NCBI RefSeq assembly: GCF_002865645.1
Contig: NW_020194517.1
Span: 1,178,001 to 1,242,000, forward strand
DNA: 64,000 bases
Source: Hyaloscypha bicolor E
Taxonomy: Eukaryota > Ascomycota > Leotiomycetes > Helotiales > Hyaloscyphaceae
Reading direction: 5' to 3'
This document shows positions 45,659 to 58,014 of the stretch, in pieces. The first letter of the stretch is position 1. Each line of letters opens with the position of its first letter. The notes below the pieces were generated by a model. The model did no database searches, had not been told where the DNA came from, and worked only from the letters and a program-made list of their open reading frames with translations. A program made the position numbers and the translations under genes.

Positions 45659-48581
45659 ATGGCTGTCTTACTCTCCTGGCTGCTGGTGGCAGCTACAGCT
45701 GTCCAAGCCTCAGGTCTTGTTCCAAGGATATCATCAAGCGACCCTCTGGCCTCGTGCCCTGGCTACAAAGCTTCAAACATCAAGACAACGGGATCCAGTC
45801 TTACTGCCGACTTGAGTCTCGCTGGTGCGCTTTGCAATGTCTACGGTGATGATCTGAAGAGTTTGACCTTGGAGGTGGTCTACGAGACTGGTAGGCACCC
45901 ATTGCTCACAAGCATTCAACCATTGACCAAATCGACACAGATGACCGCATCCACGTCAAGATCCAAGATCCTGCCGACAGCGTGTATCAAGTGCCCGCCA
46001 GCGTCCTGCCACGGCCATCTCCATCTTCAGGAATCAAGTCCAAAGATGCCAACATCCAATTCAAATATGTTGCCTCGCCGTTCTCGTTCTCGATTACTCG
46101 AGCCAAGACTGGAGAAGTGCTCTTCGATACTTCAGCTGCAAGTATCGTTTTCGAGACTCAGTACCTCCGATTGAGGACTTCGCTCCCAGCAAACCCAAAT
46201 CTCTATGGATTGGGCGAGCATTCGGACCCTTTCCGTCTGAATACCACGAATTATATCCGTACTCTGTGGTCGCAAGATGCATACGCCATTCCTAATGGCG
46301 CCAATCTTTATGGGAATCATCCTGTGTATTTCGAGCATCGGACTACGGGCACTCATGGAGTTTTCTTCCTCAACTCGAACGGCATGGACATCAAGATCAA
46401 CAATACGAATGGGAAAGATCAGTATTTGGAGTACAATACTCTCGGAGGAGTTCTGGACTTCTACTTCATGGCCGGACCAACCCCCCTTGCTGTGTCCCAG
46501 CAGTATGCCGAGGTTGTTGGACTTCCAGTCATGATGCCGTACTGGGGCTTCGGCTTCCACAATTGCAGATATGGATACCAGGATGCGTTTGCGGTGGCTG
46601 AAGCAGTGTACAACTACTCCAAAGCTGGAATTCCGCTCGAGACGATGTGGACTGATATTGACTACATGGATCTGAGGAAGGTAAGTCTAGATTCCTAGAA
46701 TGGGAAATGTCAGCTGACATTACAGGTCTTCTCTCTTGATCCTGATAGGTTCCCTCTCAAGATGATGCAGGAGCTCAATCATTACCTACATTCCCACGAC
46801 CAGAAGCAAATCTTAATGGTGGATCCTGCCGTGGCATATCAACCGTACCCACCATATCAGCGAGGTGCCCAAGATGGAATCTTCTTGAGAAGAGACAACG
46901 GATCCTATTGGTTAGGTGTTGTGTGGCCAGGGGTTACTGTCTTCCCAGACTGGTTTCACTCCGGCACTCAAAACTACTGGAATAACGAGTTCTCCATTTT
47001 CTTCTCCCCAAACAATGGTGTCGATATTGATGGACTTTGGATTGATATGAACGAGCCATCGAACTTCCCATGTAACTTCCCTTGCGACAATCCGTATGCA
47101 TCCGCCGTTGGATTTCCCCCAGAACCTCCAGCGCTCCGAACTCCACCTCGTCCGCTTCCCGGATTTCCATGTGACTTTCAGCCACCTGGAACCAAATGCT
47201 CTGGAAGCAAGAAGAGACATGAGATTGAGGCTTCAGTAGCTCTTCCAATGCTTCAAGTGACCGAGAGACAAGCACCAGGGAAAGAGCTTGGGTTGCCAGG
47301 AAGAGATCTGCTCTACCCCAAGTATGCAATTCACAACGCTGCAGCATACACATATGCCGACAATGCTGCTGGAGGAGGCATCTCGAATCATACTGTGAAT
47401 ACAGACGTCATCCATCAGAACGGGTTGGCAATGTACGACACTCATAATCTGTTTGGAACAAGTAAGCGCAACAATTCAAATTCCAGGAACGGCAAGCTAA
47501 CCAAGTAGTGATGTCCACCGCTTCAAGATACGCAATGATGAACCGGCGTTCTGCAGAGCGGCCAATTATCATCACTCGCAGCACCTTCGCCGGTGCTGGA
47601 ACCAAAGTCGGTCACTGGCTCGGTGACAATGTCAGTGACTGGCCCCATTATCAATGGTCCATCAGAACAATGATGGCATTTTCTTCCATCTATCAAGTCC
47701 CAATGGTTGGCTCAGATGTTTGTGGGTACGCAGACAACACCACCGAGCAACTGTGCGCTCGCTGGGCTACACTTGGAGCATTCAGTCCATTCTACCGCGA
47801 TCACAACGGTTACCCGCCAAACATTCCCCAAGAATTTTACCAGTGGCCCAGTGTCACAGCCGCAGCGAAGAAAGTCATCGACATCCGCTACCGTCTTCTA
47901 GACTACATCTACACAGCCCTCTACCAGCAGACCGTCGACGGCACACCTCTCATCAATCCAATGTTCTACCTCTACCCCACAGACGCCAACACTTTCGGCC
48001 TCGAACTCCAATACTTTTACGGCCCATCACTCCTCGTCAGCCCCGTGACAGAAGAAAACGCCACCAGCGTCAGCGTCTACCTCCCAAAAGACATCTTCTA
48101 CGACTGGTTCACCCACACCGCGGTCCAAGGCAAAGGCTCCACCATCCAAATATCCAATCTCGACATCACCGACATACCCTTGCACTACCGCGGCGGCGTA
48201 ATCGTGCCCCAGCGCGTCAAGTCCGCTATGACAACAACCGAGCTCCGAAAACAGGACTTCGAGATCATCGTTCCCTTGGGCTCGGACGGGAAAGCCTCCG
48301 GACAATTGTATCTCGATGATGGGCTTAGTTTGGTGCAGAAGGGAACGACGTTCGTGAAGTTCGCGTTTGATGGGAAGACGTTTAGTATGAAGGGGAATTA
48401 TGATTTTAATGCTGGGGTTAAGGTGGCGAGGATTGTATTTTTGGGGTTTAAGAGCACCCCGAGTGGGTGTAGTGTTGATGGGCAGAAAGGGAGTGGGAAT
48501 CACGACTCGAAGACGGGGGATTATACGGTTACGGTTGGGAAGAGCTTGAGCAAGGACTTTACGGTTGTGGTTAATCATTAG
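45659..48581 (+). CDS. Secreted GH31 alpha-glucosidase
   Basis: Releases glucose from maltose, malto-oligosaccharides and starch ends. Exons are 45659-45890, 45941-46680, 46726-47461 and 47509-48581 (926 aa). The ATG at 45659 opens a signal peptide ([17 protein letters not shown]). GH31 landmarks in order: [34 protein letters not shown], the nucleophile in [10 protein letters not shown] (about D431), and VGSDVCGY with the likely acid/base Asp (about D639), then [13 protein letters not shown] in the C-terminal beta-domain. A Pro-rich insertion ([19 protein letters not shown]) follows the nucleophile, as in secreted fungal enzymes. Many NxS/T sequons are present. Confidence 0.96.
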
Positions 48582-49992
48582 GAGAAGAGTTTAATGCTTA
48601 AGGATTTTGAACAGGCTCCTGAAGTTCATGACTGATTTGGCTTTGAGTTGAAACGGGAGGATAGCACCGGGGAGGTTGCGGGCGGCGCCCGGTACTCCAA
48701 TAACCGGGTTCACGCCCTTGTAAAAAGGCCCAATTTGTGGGGTTTTGCTTGGAACCCCAGTAGTTCTGCTCACTTTTCCCGGGTACTTCATCAAAAGGAG
48801 CGGGATGGTGGGGGTGATGAGGGTAAGCTCCAACGTTGCGCAATTGGCGTATCGGCTCGCATCCGCGGTAGACTTCCTTTGCAGTCAGTGATATCAGGCG
48901 GGAATCGGATGAAAGGCTTATGATTAACTGACTTGAATCGAATAAAATGGATTCACCTCAGCACTTGATCGAAGTATCATCTTCCCGAAAGCTCACGCCC
49001 TCGTGATATATCAGACCTTGCCATAGGCGTCCAGTATAAGGCCCGTCAAAAGTGCCATAGTTAGTGTCTGAAGGTTCCCGTGCTGGCGGTTCGATGCTTG
49101 AAGAACCGTCTCCCAGGTTGAGACTCAATTAGCCATTAGAATTCTGACGTTACACAAAGACGCGTAACCTTCACTTTCATCCTTCTATTATTTACAGGAA
49201 GTCAAAACATCACCATCTCAACATCGAACCTGGTCACGTGCTCGGTACAAAAGGGGGGCGCCTCCGGGCATTCACACCCCGAACTTTATCTCAACCACGA
49301 ACCCCACAGCGCCTTAGCATCCCATGATTGGCGCATCGATACGACCTTACGACATACGTCACCGCAAGCCTCATATGGCAATATCAGTGACATTTCGCCC
49401 TGGGATCTCTGCTCGATGTTGCATCGGCATCACAGTGCGTAATATGCCGACTGTGGCTGTAGGACGCGTAACTCCGCATGCTTCTCTGAATTGTCCGTGA
49501 GGCCAATAAACATGTCAAGGCTTCGCACGATGCAGCAGCGGTAGCGAATCAGCAAGCAGATATTACGAAGCCATGAGTTTTGAGGGCTGTCATCGTAGGG
49601 TTGACTAAGTTCTAGAGGTACGAGGACTACCGTCAGATGCTAAGGATACGGCTCAAGTGATGCAAGATGGGTCGGACTTTCGGTGTGTATTTACGGCAAT
49701 ACGATATACCTTTTTGGAGAAGCAAGTTAAACAGCAAGGTACGCAAAGAGCGATACTTGGAGGAAGAGCAGATGATCTTCCCGGGAAGTTGAACGTGCGG
49801 CTATCTATACGTAAGCTTAATTCTGGGTCACTTTGTTGGGCCTCTTTGACAACAAGGGTCCTTGAGGTCGGTTGGGGAATGACACCCTTGCAATTCTAAA
49901 CCCCGTCCCAGAAATGTGTCTCTGGTTGGGATAAGTACTTCTCTTTTTTCCTTCCTCACTCTTTCCATGTACTCCGCTCAGACATTGCCATC
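48582..49992. other. Intergenic region upstream of the ferric reductase
   Basis: About 1.4 kb with no recognisable gene, repeat or RNA. Confidence 0.45.
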
Positions 49993-52311
49993 ATGTTTTC
50001 CAAATCCCTTTTACTGGTCTTTGTTTTGTTCGCAAGCAGCATCAACGCTGGAGACATTGGTGTTGTCGGTCTGGGGCGCACGATATTCCAGCCTCTGTGC
50101 TGCTATGCATGCCTTTCCTCCTTTTGGAGTCTGCAACTCTCTTGCACAGAAGCCCAGCGAGAAACTCAAGATCGAGGCAGCGACCCGTTCTGCCATTCAA
50201 CGAATACAGCATACCTGAGCTCTTTGGCATATTGTATGCAAGTTAAGTGTGGAGCAGATAATGTCTCTTCGAGTGAGACTGAGCAGTGTTGGGCTAGGGT
50301 CGCTGGTGATGGAGTTTCAGTCGGGAGCTTAGAGTCTAACCTTCCCAGCATTGTCCCAACTGTAACGTTGCCGTACGATGCTGGGGCGTTGGATCAAACG
50401 AGCCTGGTTAATGAGCAGTACTATGAGGACAGCCGGAAGACGATTCAAGGTTACGTGAAGCAAGAATCTGCTCATGCTTTATACGGGTAAGGTATTGGCA
50501 GGACCAAACTGACTATAGCTAACTCTTGAGTAAGGACTATCCTCGTGGCCGTCGTTATTGGCTTTTGCTTCTGTCTTGGCCTCCATCGACTAATCAACTA
50601 CGCCTTGCCACACCGATGCCTTCCCCGACCAATTTCGTCTTTCTTCTCGAAATATATCTATCTGCCAGCTCTGGTCGGATCCATGCACCTTCGGAAATTC
50701 CCTGGAAACATCGGGTACGTCCCATCAAGGACTCTAACACTGTTGGTACTCTGTTACATCGCTCTCAACGCTGTCCTCTGCGCAATCAACTATCCGACTC
50801 TCACTCCAGATACATGGTATATCTCAAGCAAAAAGCAGCATACCTCCTTGATTGCGGATCGTCTAGGGGTTCTTTGTTATGCAAACATTGCACTTACGAT
50901 CATGTTCTCCGGGAGAAACACGCCACTGCTCTGGATCACAGGTTGCAGTCGCTCGGACATCATCACTTTCCACCGATGGGTTGCTCGCGTTACTGCCATC
51001 GAGGGAGTCGTCCACGTCGTTCTCTACTGGAATGGAACTAACAGCAGCGGATATAACATGTTCACCCTAGCAGCAGGAATCCACACCGTCAACTACAATC
51101 CGTCGTATTGGACGTGGGGGATTATCGCAGTCATCGCTATGGGATTCATGGTTGCAGTCTTCTCAATGCTTCCACTCAGAACCAAAGCGTACGAAATTTT
51201 CCTCTTCATACACATCGCATTTGCCATCACGATCCTTGTTGGTCTCTGGTACCACGTGGTATGGCGATACCACAAAGCCTATGGGTACGAAGTCTGGCTT
51301 TACATTGCCTTTGCATTCTGGGGCTTCGATCGGATTTCTCGATCTCTTCGAATGATTTTGTTGAACTGGAAATCGTGGATCCTTCCCTCTCACCCGTCGG
51401 CGATCTTGGAGCTCTTGCCTGGAGATGATTTCATCAAAGTGACTGTATTCCCATCACTTATCTGGAACTTCTCAGCTGGGCAACACTGCTACCTCTACTT
51501 TCCAACCCTGACAACTAACCCCTTCCAATCTCATCCCTTCTCCGTCGCAAGCTGGAAGAACTGCTCGACCCCACAACCACAGACAAGCGCCAACGAGACA
51601 TCCTCCTCCTCCCTTACCCCCGAAAACCCACCACCAGCTTTACCGTTGCACTCAACACACAACTCCACCGAGCCAATCATCGAGCTCCAAGATATTCCTC
51701 TCACTACCACCCCTCCAAACCGCACCTCAAGCCTCCCCCCCAAACCAAGCATCTCCTTCATCCTCCGTCCCGAGCATGGCGTAACACGAAATCTGCACAC
51801 TCGCCTCCTGAAATCCAGAAAAGCGAAAACGGCAGTCATAATCGAAGGACCATACGGCTCTGCTCCTTCCACGAAATTCCGAAACGCGGACACGATCCTC
51901 GCGATCGCTGGAGGAATTGGCATCACTTCCATCCTCGGCTATCTCCAGCTGTATCTCTCTGAACTGGAAAAGGGTTCGAAGCGTAGACCCAGTAGATTCA
52001 TCCTTTTCTGGACAGCGAGGGAAGAGAGTTTAATTGCTGCTGTGTCCAGTCAGATGGGTGATGTCGAGGAGTTGAACGCGAAAGGTGTGGAGGTTAGGGT
52101 TGTATGTACGGGGATTGGGGATGGAGAGAGGGTGGATGTTCAGGAATTGGTAAGGGGGGAGGTGCTGGGTGAGGGAGGGGAAGGGAGGAAGGTTTGTGTT
52201 GTGTCTTGTGGGCCGGGAGCGCTGGCGGATGGGGCGAGGAAGAGTGTTGTTGGTGTTGTGGGGAAGAAAGGGGTTAGTGTTGATTTAATAGAGGAGGCGT
52301 TCTGTTGGTGA
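49993..52311 (+). CDS. Plasma-membrane ferric reductase (FRE family)
   Basis: Moves electrons from NADPH through FAD and haem to extracellular Fe(III) or Cu(II) for uptake. Exons are 49993-50486 and 50535-52311 (756 aa). A signal peptide (MFSKSLLLVFVLFASSINA) leads into a Cys-containing extracellular region of about 145 residues, then a multi-helix membrane core. The bis-haem ligands form two His-x13-His pairs, in HRWVARVTAIEGVVH and HIAFAITILVGLWYH. FAD binding is marked by HPFSVASW, NADPH binding by AGGIGITSILGYL and the terminal VSCGPGALAD. A disordered Pro/Ser-rich loop (about 60 residues) splits the FAD domain after the HPFS motif, as in other fungal FREs. Iron control is expected but no site was confirmed. 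Confidence 0.95.
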
Positions 52312-53019
52312 GATTGTTTTGAAAGATTGCAGGATTTGTAGATTTCGTTATAACCGAGCGATAAATTGGATTCCATTTCTGACGCTTTTCAGTAGGATGT
52401 CGAGGCGGGTGATCTGCAGTTGCCGGTTCTTGTTGACAGCTTTAGCAAGCCTTGGAAGTACCTGTCAGCATTTAGGGGGGAAATCATCCTTTACTCCACA
52501 AACCTTAATTTAGGAGCATGAGAAGAGAAAATGCACAATTTCAATATTCAACGAGTGATTATATTTTCAGAAGATTGTTCGGGGTCCTTCTGAGGCCGAG
52601 ATGAGATAAATTATGGATTTAAGAAGCTCATGACACCGAGAATCGAAGCTAAAATCAATGAGATCATGAGTGTACGAAGGCGGGTGGCTTTGAAAACCGT
52701 CCGTCGTGCTAAAAAGTCGCAACAAAACCACCTAGACATTTTTGACCGTTGCAACGCAAGATAAAGGAACTTAAGCTTCTTCTCTATCGCATGAAGCTTA
52801 ATTTATGAAATTCGGAGGTGGTGGCGTTGCGATGTGCAATTTTCAAATCCGAGAGATTTTGGTGTTCCGTACGCTAGAGTAGCGGAAATAGACCACTTTC
52901 AAGCCGCCTGCGTTCTTACGCTGAAGGTTATCTCAACCTCTATAAAATACACAGATTCTCTTTCATTCAAATTCTACTCAATCCTTCAAGTTCTTTTCGC
53001 AATCTCAACTCCAATCAAG
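52312..53019. other. Promoter region of the SDR gene
   Basis: Non-coding. The only clear element is a TATA box near its right end. Confidence 0.5.
52941..52946 (+). promoter_or_regulatory. TATA box of the SDR gene
   Basis: TATAAA lies 79 bp upstream of the SDR start codon, leaving room for a short leader. Confidence 0.5.
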
Positions 53020-53852
53020 ATGTCTTTCCCCTACAAAACTGTCCTCGTCCTCGGCGCCACATCTGGCATCGGTCTCGCTCTCGCAGAGAAACTGATCGAG
53101 AACGGAAGCCACGTGATAGCAGTAGGACGACGAAAAGAGAACCTTGACTCGTTCGTCTCTGAGCATGGGAAAGAGAAAGCTTCGTCTATCCAATTCGATA
53201 TCACAGACTTGTCTTCTATCCCGTCATTTGTTGACTCGTAGGTTTCCCCCAAAAAAACCAACCCAATTACTTACAAGTGCACAGAGTCATCAAACATCAC
53301 CCATCTCTCGATTCCATCATCCTCAACTCTGGCATCCAGCGTCCTCTAAACTTCACCCATCCCAAAAGCATAGATTTAGATGTCGTGGGGGATGAATTCA
53401 GCACCAACTACCTTGCCCCCGTCCACATAATCAAAGCCTTCCTCCCCTTTCTCCAACGCCAAAGTGCCCCAACATCCCTAATCTTCACCACCTCAGGACT
53501 CGCCCTCACCCCAATCCTCCGCTGCGGCAACTACTGCGCCTCGAAAGCCGCACTCCATCACCTGATTCTCGTTCTCCGAGAGCAGCTTAAAGGGAGTAAT
53601 GTCAAGGTAGTCGAGATCCTGCCACCCGCTGTGCAGACGGAGTTGCATGATGCGAAGCACCAGCCGGATATCAAGGATGGAGGGAGTATTGGGATGCCGC
53701 TTGGGGAATTTACTGAGGAGTGCTGGGAGGGGTTGGTTGCTGGAAAGGAGGCGGTACCGGTGGGCATGATGAAAGGGCAGTGGGGGTGGGAGGAGGAGAG
53801 GAGCAAGAGGTTTGGGGTGATGGTTAAGGCTATGAGGGGTGGGGGGAAGTAG
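53020..53852 (+). CDS. Short-chain dehydrogenase/reductase (DltE-like)
   Basis: NAD(P)-dependent oxidoreductase. Exons are 53020-53237 and 53285-53852 (261 aa). The Rossmann glycine motif GATSGIG is near the N-terminus, followed by FDITD, the structural NSG motif and the catalytic YCASK (about Y156 and K160); the Ser partner is in FTTSGLAL. The product resembles DltE-type fungal SDRs. Substrate is unknown. It converges on the NmrA-like gene with about 150 bp between stop codons. Confidence 0.93.
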
Positions 53853-54003
53853 GGGAAGGGCCTTGAAGAGGGGTCCAGTGAAGGGTGTATCCTATGATTA
53901 CGATGAGAGGCTAGGTAGTAGTACAAGGTATAAGAGCAGCGCTTTCTAGTACATATAACAAGAAGGAAAAACGATTCGCAAGAGCAAAGACAAGAAAGTA
54001 ACC

Positions 54004-54860
54004 CTAAGAAGTGATCCCCACACACTTATTCAGATACCTCTCCCTCATCCTCCCCTCCTTATCCTGCACCAAAGCCCCATAAATCCACCGCCCAACATCA
54101 GGTCTAGAAATCGTCCACCCAATTGCACTCTTCGGCATCGGTTTGCCATTCTCTTCGACCCCAACCCTCAACTTCTCCCACCCCACATCCTTAGTCCCCA
54201 TCTCCAAAAAGCTCGCTCTGACAATAACCCAGCCACTGAGTAAGCCCCCCTCTTTATTCCCTTCCGTCTTAATCAGCTTCTCCATAAGCTTCTTATCTGC
54301 ATGCGGTACACTGGCCAGCACATTGTAAACGGGTATCATTGCAAGCGGAAGGTCGCGCCCGAACTCAGAGATACCTGTAGTGCTGATCCCCACCAGAATC
54401 GGACGCTTGTAACTGCTCGGGGAGGATTCTCGGATTGCGGTTAAGGATTTGAAAAGTGTGGTCATCGTGTCGGCGCAAATCGTCGGATCCTCAATCGTCG
54501 GCATCAGGTTCTTGAATTTCGGGACGGCGCCGATGCCAGACATGACAAGGTCTACGACTTGTCCGTTGAGTTGCAAAGCTTTGGCCATGTCGGCTTCGTT
54601 CTTGGAGTTTCCTTGGACGATTGTCAGGTTTTTGAGGAGGTCATCTGAGACCTTATTTTCTTTGAGGAGGTTGACGAGTTTAGCCTCGGTTCGGACGACT
54701 AGATTGTTGTTAGTAGGGGCTGAAAGCGGCGAGGGAGGGGGAGCTTACGAGCTGAGACTGTGTGGCCTTCTTGCAAGGCGCGGATGAGGAAGTTGAGGCA
54801 GCAGCCGCCAGTTGCTCCTAGGCATAGGATGGTTTGCTTGGGTTGGGTAGAGGTCGACAT
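54004..54860 (-). CDS. NmrA-like/NAD(P)-binding Rossmann protein
   Basis: Coding parts on the minus strand are 54860-54749 and 54698-54004 (268 aa). The intron carries a CTAAC branch site. The N-terminus TILCLGATGGCCLNFLIRAL is a Rossmann loop in which the usual last Gly of GATGGTG is Cys, followed by VSALVRTEAKL and VMSGIGAVPKF. There is no YxxxK catalytic pair, so it belongs with the atypical SDR or NmrA-like proteins, which bind NAD(P) and may act as redox sensors or enzymes. Role unknown. Confidence 0.88.
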
Positions 54861-55582
54861 GATGGATCTCCTCTTTTGGGCTTTCTGGAGAGATATATTT
54901 TCAGGACTGTTGTCTGGAGGTTGAAAGTAGAAGACTCTTGAGATGCTTGTGAAGATGAATTGTGATGTGATGAAAGAATTATCCTCGAGCTTTCGAGCCC
55001 TTATATATTTAATCGTCGGTTCGGCCTCGCGCCGTACGAAGCCTCGTCCCTCCACTTCATCAGGGTTTTGATTGGCAGCCCGCGAGGCGGGAGCGAGGTG
55101 CGCGAGAAAAGCCCGAGTATCCCTGCAATTACTGAAATGTGGCGTCAGATGGATTGGACGCCTAGCGCAAGCCACCAGACCTCGACAAATCGTGGCCCTT
55201 GGAGAGCGGACCTGGAGAAACTAAACAATGGATAATCCCGACTTCGCGGAGGGATTATTTGCTTCACTTGAAGCCACATTATGACGCGCAGGAGGACCCG
55301 TTGCTGTGTTCTCAAGAAATCGGAGTCATATTTCTTTCATGCATTTTCGGCAGCTGTCCCATGAACTGTTAGACATTGCAAGGAGAACGTTCCACGAGCT
55401 GTTGAATTGCTTGTAGAATACACATGGAAAACGCCTTCAGAATGCCGGGGTATCATCGCATATTCATCCATCCCAACGCCAGCATATGCAGACTACCATC
55501 GAAAACGGTCTGATCAAATGAGGACACGTTCAAAAAAGAACAGTTGTTGTTAGGTTCAAATTCCGGTGGACGGAGAGGTAGT
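54861..55582. other. Promoter of the NmrA-like gene and 3' flank of the coiled-coil gene
   Basis: A minus-strand TATA element lies about 140-150 bp before the NmrA-like start. Otherwise nothing is recognised. Confidence 0.45.
55001..55008 (-). promoter_or_regulatory. TATA box of the NmrA-like gene
   Basis: TTATATAT (plus strand) reads ATATATAA on the coding strand, about 140 bp upstream of the ATG at 54860. Confidence 0.4.
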
Positions 55583-57246
55583 TTAGGCAGAGGTGCCTTC
55601 ACCACCACCCTCAGCGTCTTCCTTGTCCTTGCGCTCCTTCTCTGCTGCAAGAGCAGCTTGGCGCTTCTTCTCCTACTGAAGTCAGCTTTGTTATGAATGA
55701 TCAGGGGTCACTGTTCTTACCTCGGGGTCGATGAGATCGTCGTCATCACTGAACTCAGAATCATCATCAGGAAGGTGCGGCATTGCCATGCGCTTCCAGA
55801 AACGCTTCTCCTGACGGAGGGCGATGTTCTCAACGCGAAGCTCATGCCAGACGTCATGATCGGCGACGAAACGACGCATATCACGAAGGTGTCCGTTAGC
55901 ACGACAAGCAGCAGCCCTCATATCGTTGATTTGGTTGCGCAGATCCAAGTTTTCCTCACGCTCAGCGGCCAATTGTTGGCGGTAGTTCTTGTGCCAAGTG
56001 AGGATATCGGCGTCGGTTTGTTCACGGAACTTGTGCATCTTTTCGGTGACATCGGCGAGGATGTTGGCACCATGGCAAGCCAACTTCCAGTTCTCCTTCT
56101 TGTCATACTCCGCCTTCTCGAGGGCCTTGCGTAACTCCGAGTTCTCCTTCTCAACATTCTTCGTATCAGCTATGACAAGAGTTAGATCAATCTGTGAAAG
56201 TGAACAGAGGGTGACTCGCCATTCAGCTCAGAGGCGACAGCAGCTACCAACTGATCGTTGCTCAGATCCATCGTAGCGGCCTTCTCACGGACCCTACCAA
56301 CCTTCTCGACAACACTGGCGGAGAGCTGTTGGTTTTGACGGAGGACAGCGGAAAGGTCTTCGACCATGGACATGATAAAGTTGAGGTCAGATTGTTGGCC
56401 AGCTGGAGTTGGATAACCGGCCATGCCGCCCATGCCCATGCCACCATTCATGCCGTTCGGATGATTCATTCCTTGGGATGGAGATGGAGGAGCTTGACGG
56501 GGGTTAGAGCCAGGTCCACCGGGGGAGTCGATGTAATTTTGATAATTCATGGTGCCAGGCTTGGTCTTAGTCTTGAATGTATCACTTGTACCAATCTTGG
56601 GTGTCTTCGGCGGATCGGTTGCTCTCGTGAAGGTGAAGCCCGTGCCTGTCTTGCGGTTGTAGATCTTGAACTTGTCGTTCTCTTGCTGCTCAAGGGTGAA
56701 CTGCGAATTAGATCTCTGCCACTCTCGGGTCTCTTGCAGAACGCCCTCCCAGAGATGGTCAGGGATGTCGGCGACTTGCTTCTTAGCAGGGGACTGGACT
56801 GTAGGAGGAGGTGGAGGGAAGAAATTGACTGGACTCTCAAGGATCGTAGGGAGAGGGCGTCTCGCAGCAGGACGTGCCAATTGATTCGAAATTGCTTGCT
56901 CACGTTCCTCTTCTTCCTGCTCGCGCTTGAGTTGCTTGCGATACGCGACGAGCTGGAATTCAGTGTCGGTGAGGGGAGTATCGAGAGGATTCGTGCCGAC
57001 AAACGAGACAGATCGGGCTCTGCGGCGGACAGGGGAGGGGGTAGTAGACTGGGAATTGGACTCGGTGTCAGTGATCTTGCGCTCTTCTGCTTGCTCAGTG
57101 AGGATCTTCTTGCGAAGCGCGGCGAGATCGAATTCGGCCTTGGTCAGGGGGGTGTCAAGTGGGTTGCTGCCCAGAATCGCGAGTGAGCGAGATCTGCCCT
57201 TTCGAGGACTGACAGAGGTGCCAGGATCAGTCTTTGAGAGCTCCAT
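55583..57246 (-). CDS. Uncharacterised coiled-coil protein with internal NPLDTPLT repeat
   Basis: Coding parts on the minus strand: 57246-56220, 56169-55721 and 55672-55583 (521 aa). The first intron (56219-56170) has a GC donor (GCGAGT) with a normal TCTAAC branch site and TAG acceptor; no GT donor keeps the frame. Residues about 17-48 and 75-106 are related copies of R-x-RS, NPLDTPLT, then EF-x-L-x(4)-RK. A disordered Pro-rich middle follows, then a Gly/Met stretch and a long helical coiled-coil region (about 300-450) with an acidic end (DDDSEFSDDDDLIDPE) and a charged tail. I do not recognise the family; a cytoskeletal or scaffold role would be only a guess. Confidence 0.85.
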
Positions 57247-58014
57247 GGTGCTCGTTGTTATCGTTGATTGGGTCGATTAGCAAGGCGGTGTGCAGGTTGA
57301 AAAGACCGCTAACGTTGTTGGGAAGGATTCGGTGTGGCAGAAAGGATGCACCGGAGCTAGTTGAGTTGCTCCCCTCACAAAAATTCACTCTTCAGCAAAA
57401 GCAAATGTATCTCCCATCTATGCTTCACTTTTGCAAGACGAGGCCAATTGATGCCATAATGCCATTGCCACTGTTAAATTGAAATTGTTGAAAGAGATTG
57501 TTTAGAAAAATCCAACGCCCAAAGCATTCTCTATCACAGAAGTGTTGCCAGTTTCACGTGAGAGCAACTGAGCCACACCACAAGGTATTTCTTGCTTGAA
57601 AAGTCCCTTATTGTTTTGGCCATGACCTAGCTGGAATAAGAGAAACCTTGAAGCCTACATCTCTATATCAGATTCTGGGAGCTGAGAAGTATTAAATCGT
57701 CGGCAATAATACGTCTCTTCCTATTTATGCTATATATTCAAGAGCCGTTCGTAGAGGCCAAGATTGCTGCGTCTTGTTGGCCTCCCCACTGTTGCGAAGT
57801 TTCCAAAGCAGATTAAATCTGTATTTGAACTTTTGTGTTCCTCCATCCGGAAGTTGACTCGGATCGCCTCGACGAAAACTTGGACACTGGAAGCCGGGAC
57901 AAAAGAAGAGAAGGCTTTCGTCGGAGAGTATTTGTGTAAACACTGCAGAATAAGAGTATGGCACTTGTACAATCAACATTGAGGCCTTCATACCAATCAT
58001 TTCTGGCATCCTGC
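57247..58014. other. Intergenic region between the coiled-coil gene and fta4
   Basis: Promoter of the coiled-coil gene and 3' flank of fta4. A plus-strand frame (57764-57982) has no recognised domain. Confidence 0.45.

Noticed and set aside
56329..57186. 285-codon plus-strand frame opposite the coiled-coil gene
   Set aside because: Mirror of a real coding strand with biased codon use; no family motifs or splice logic.
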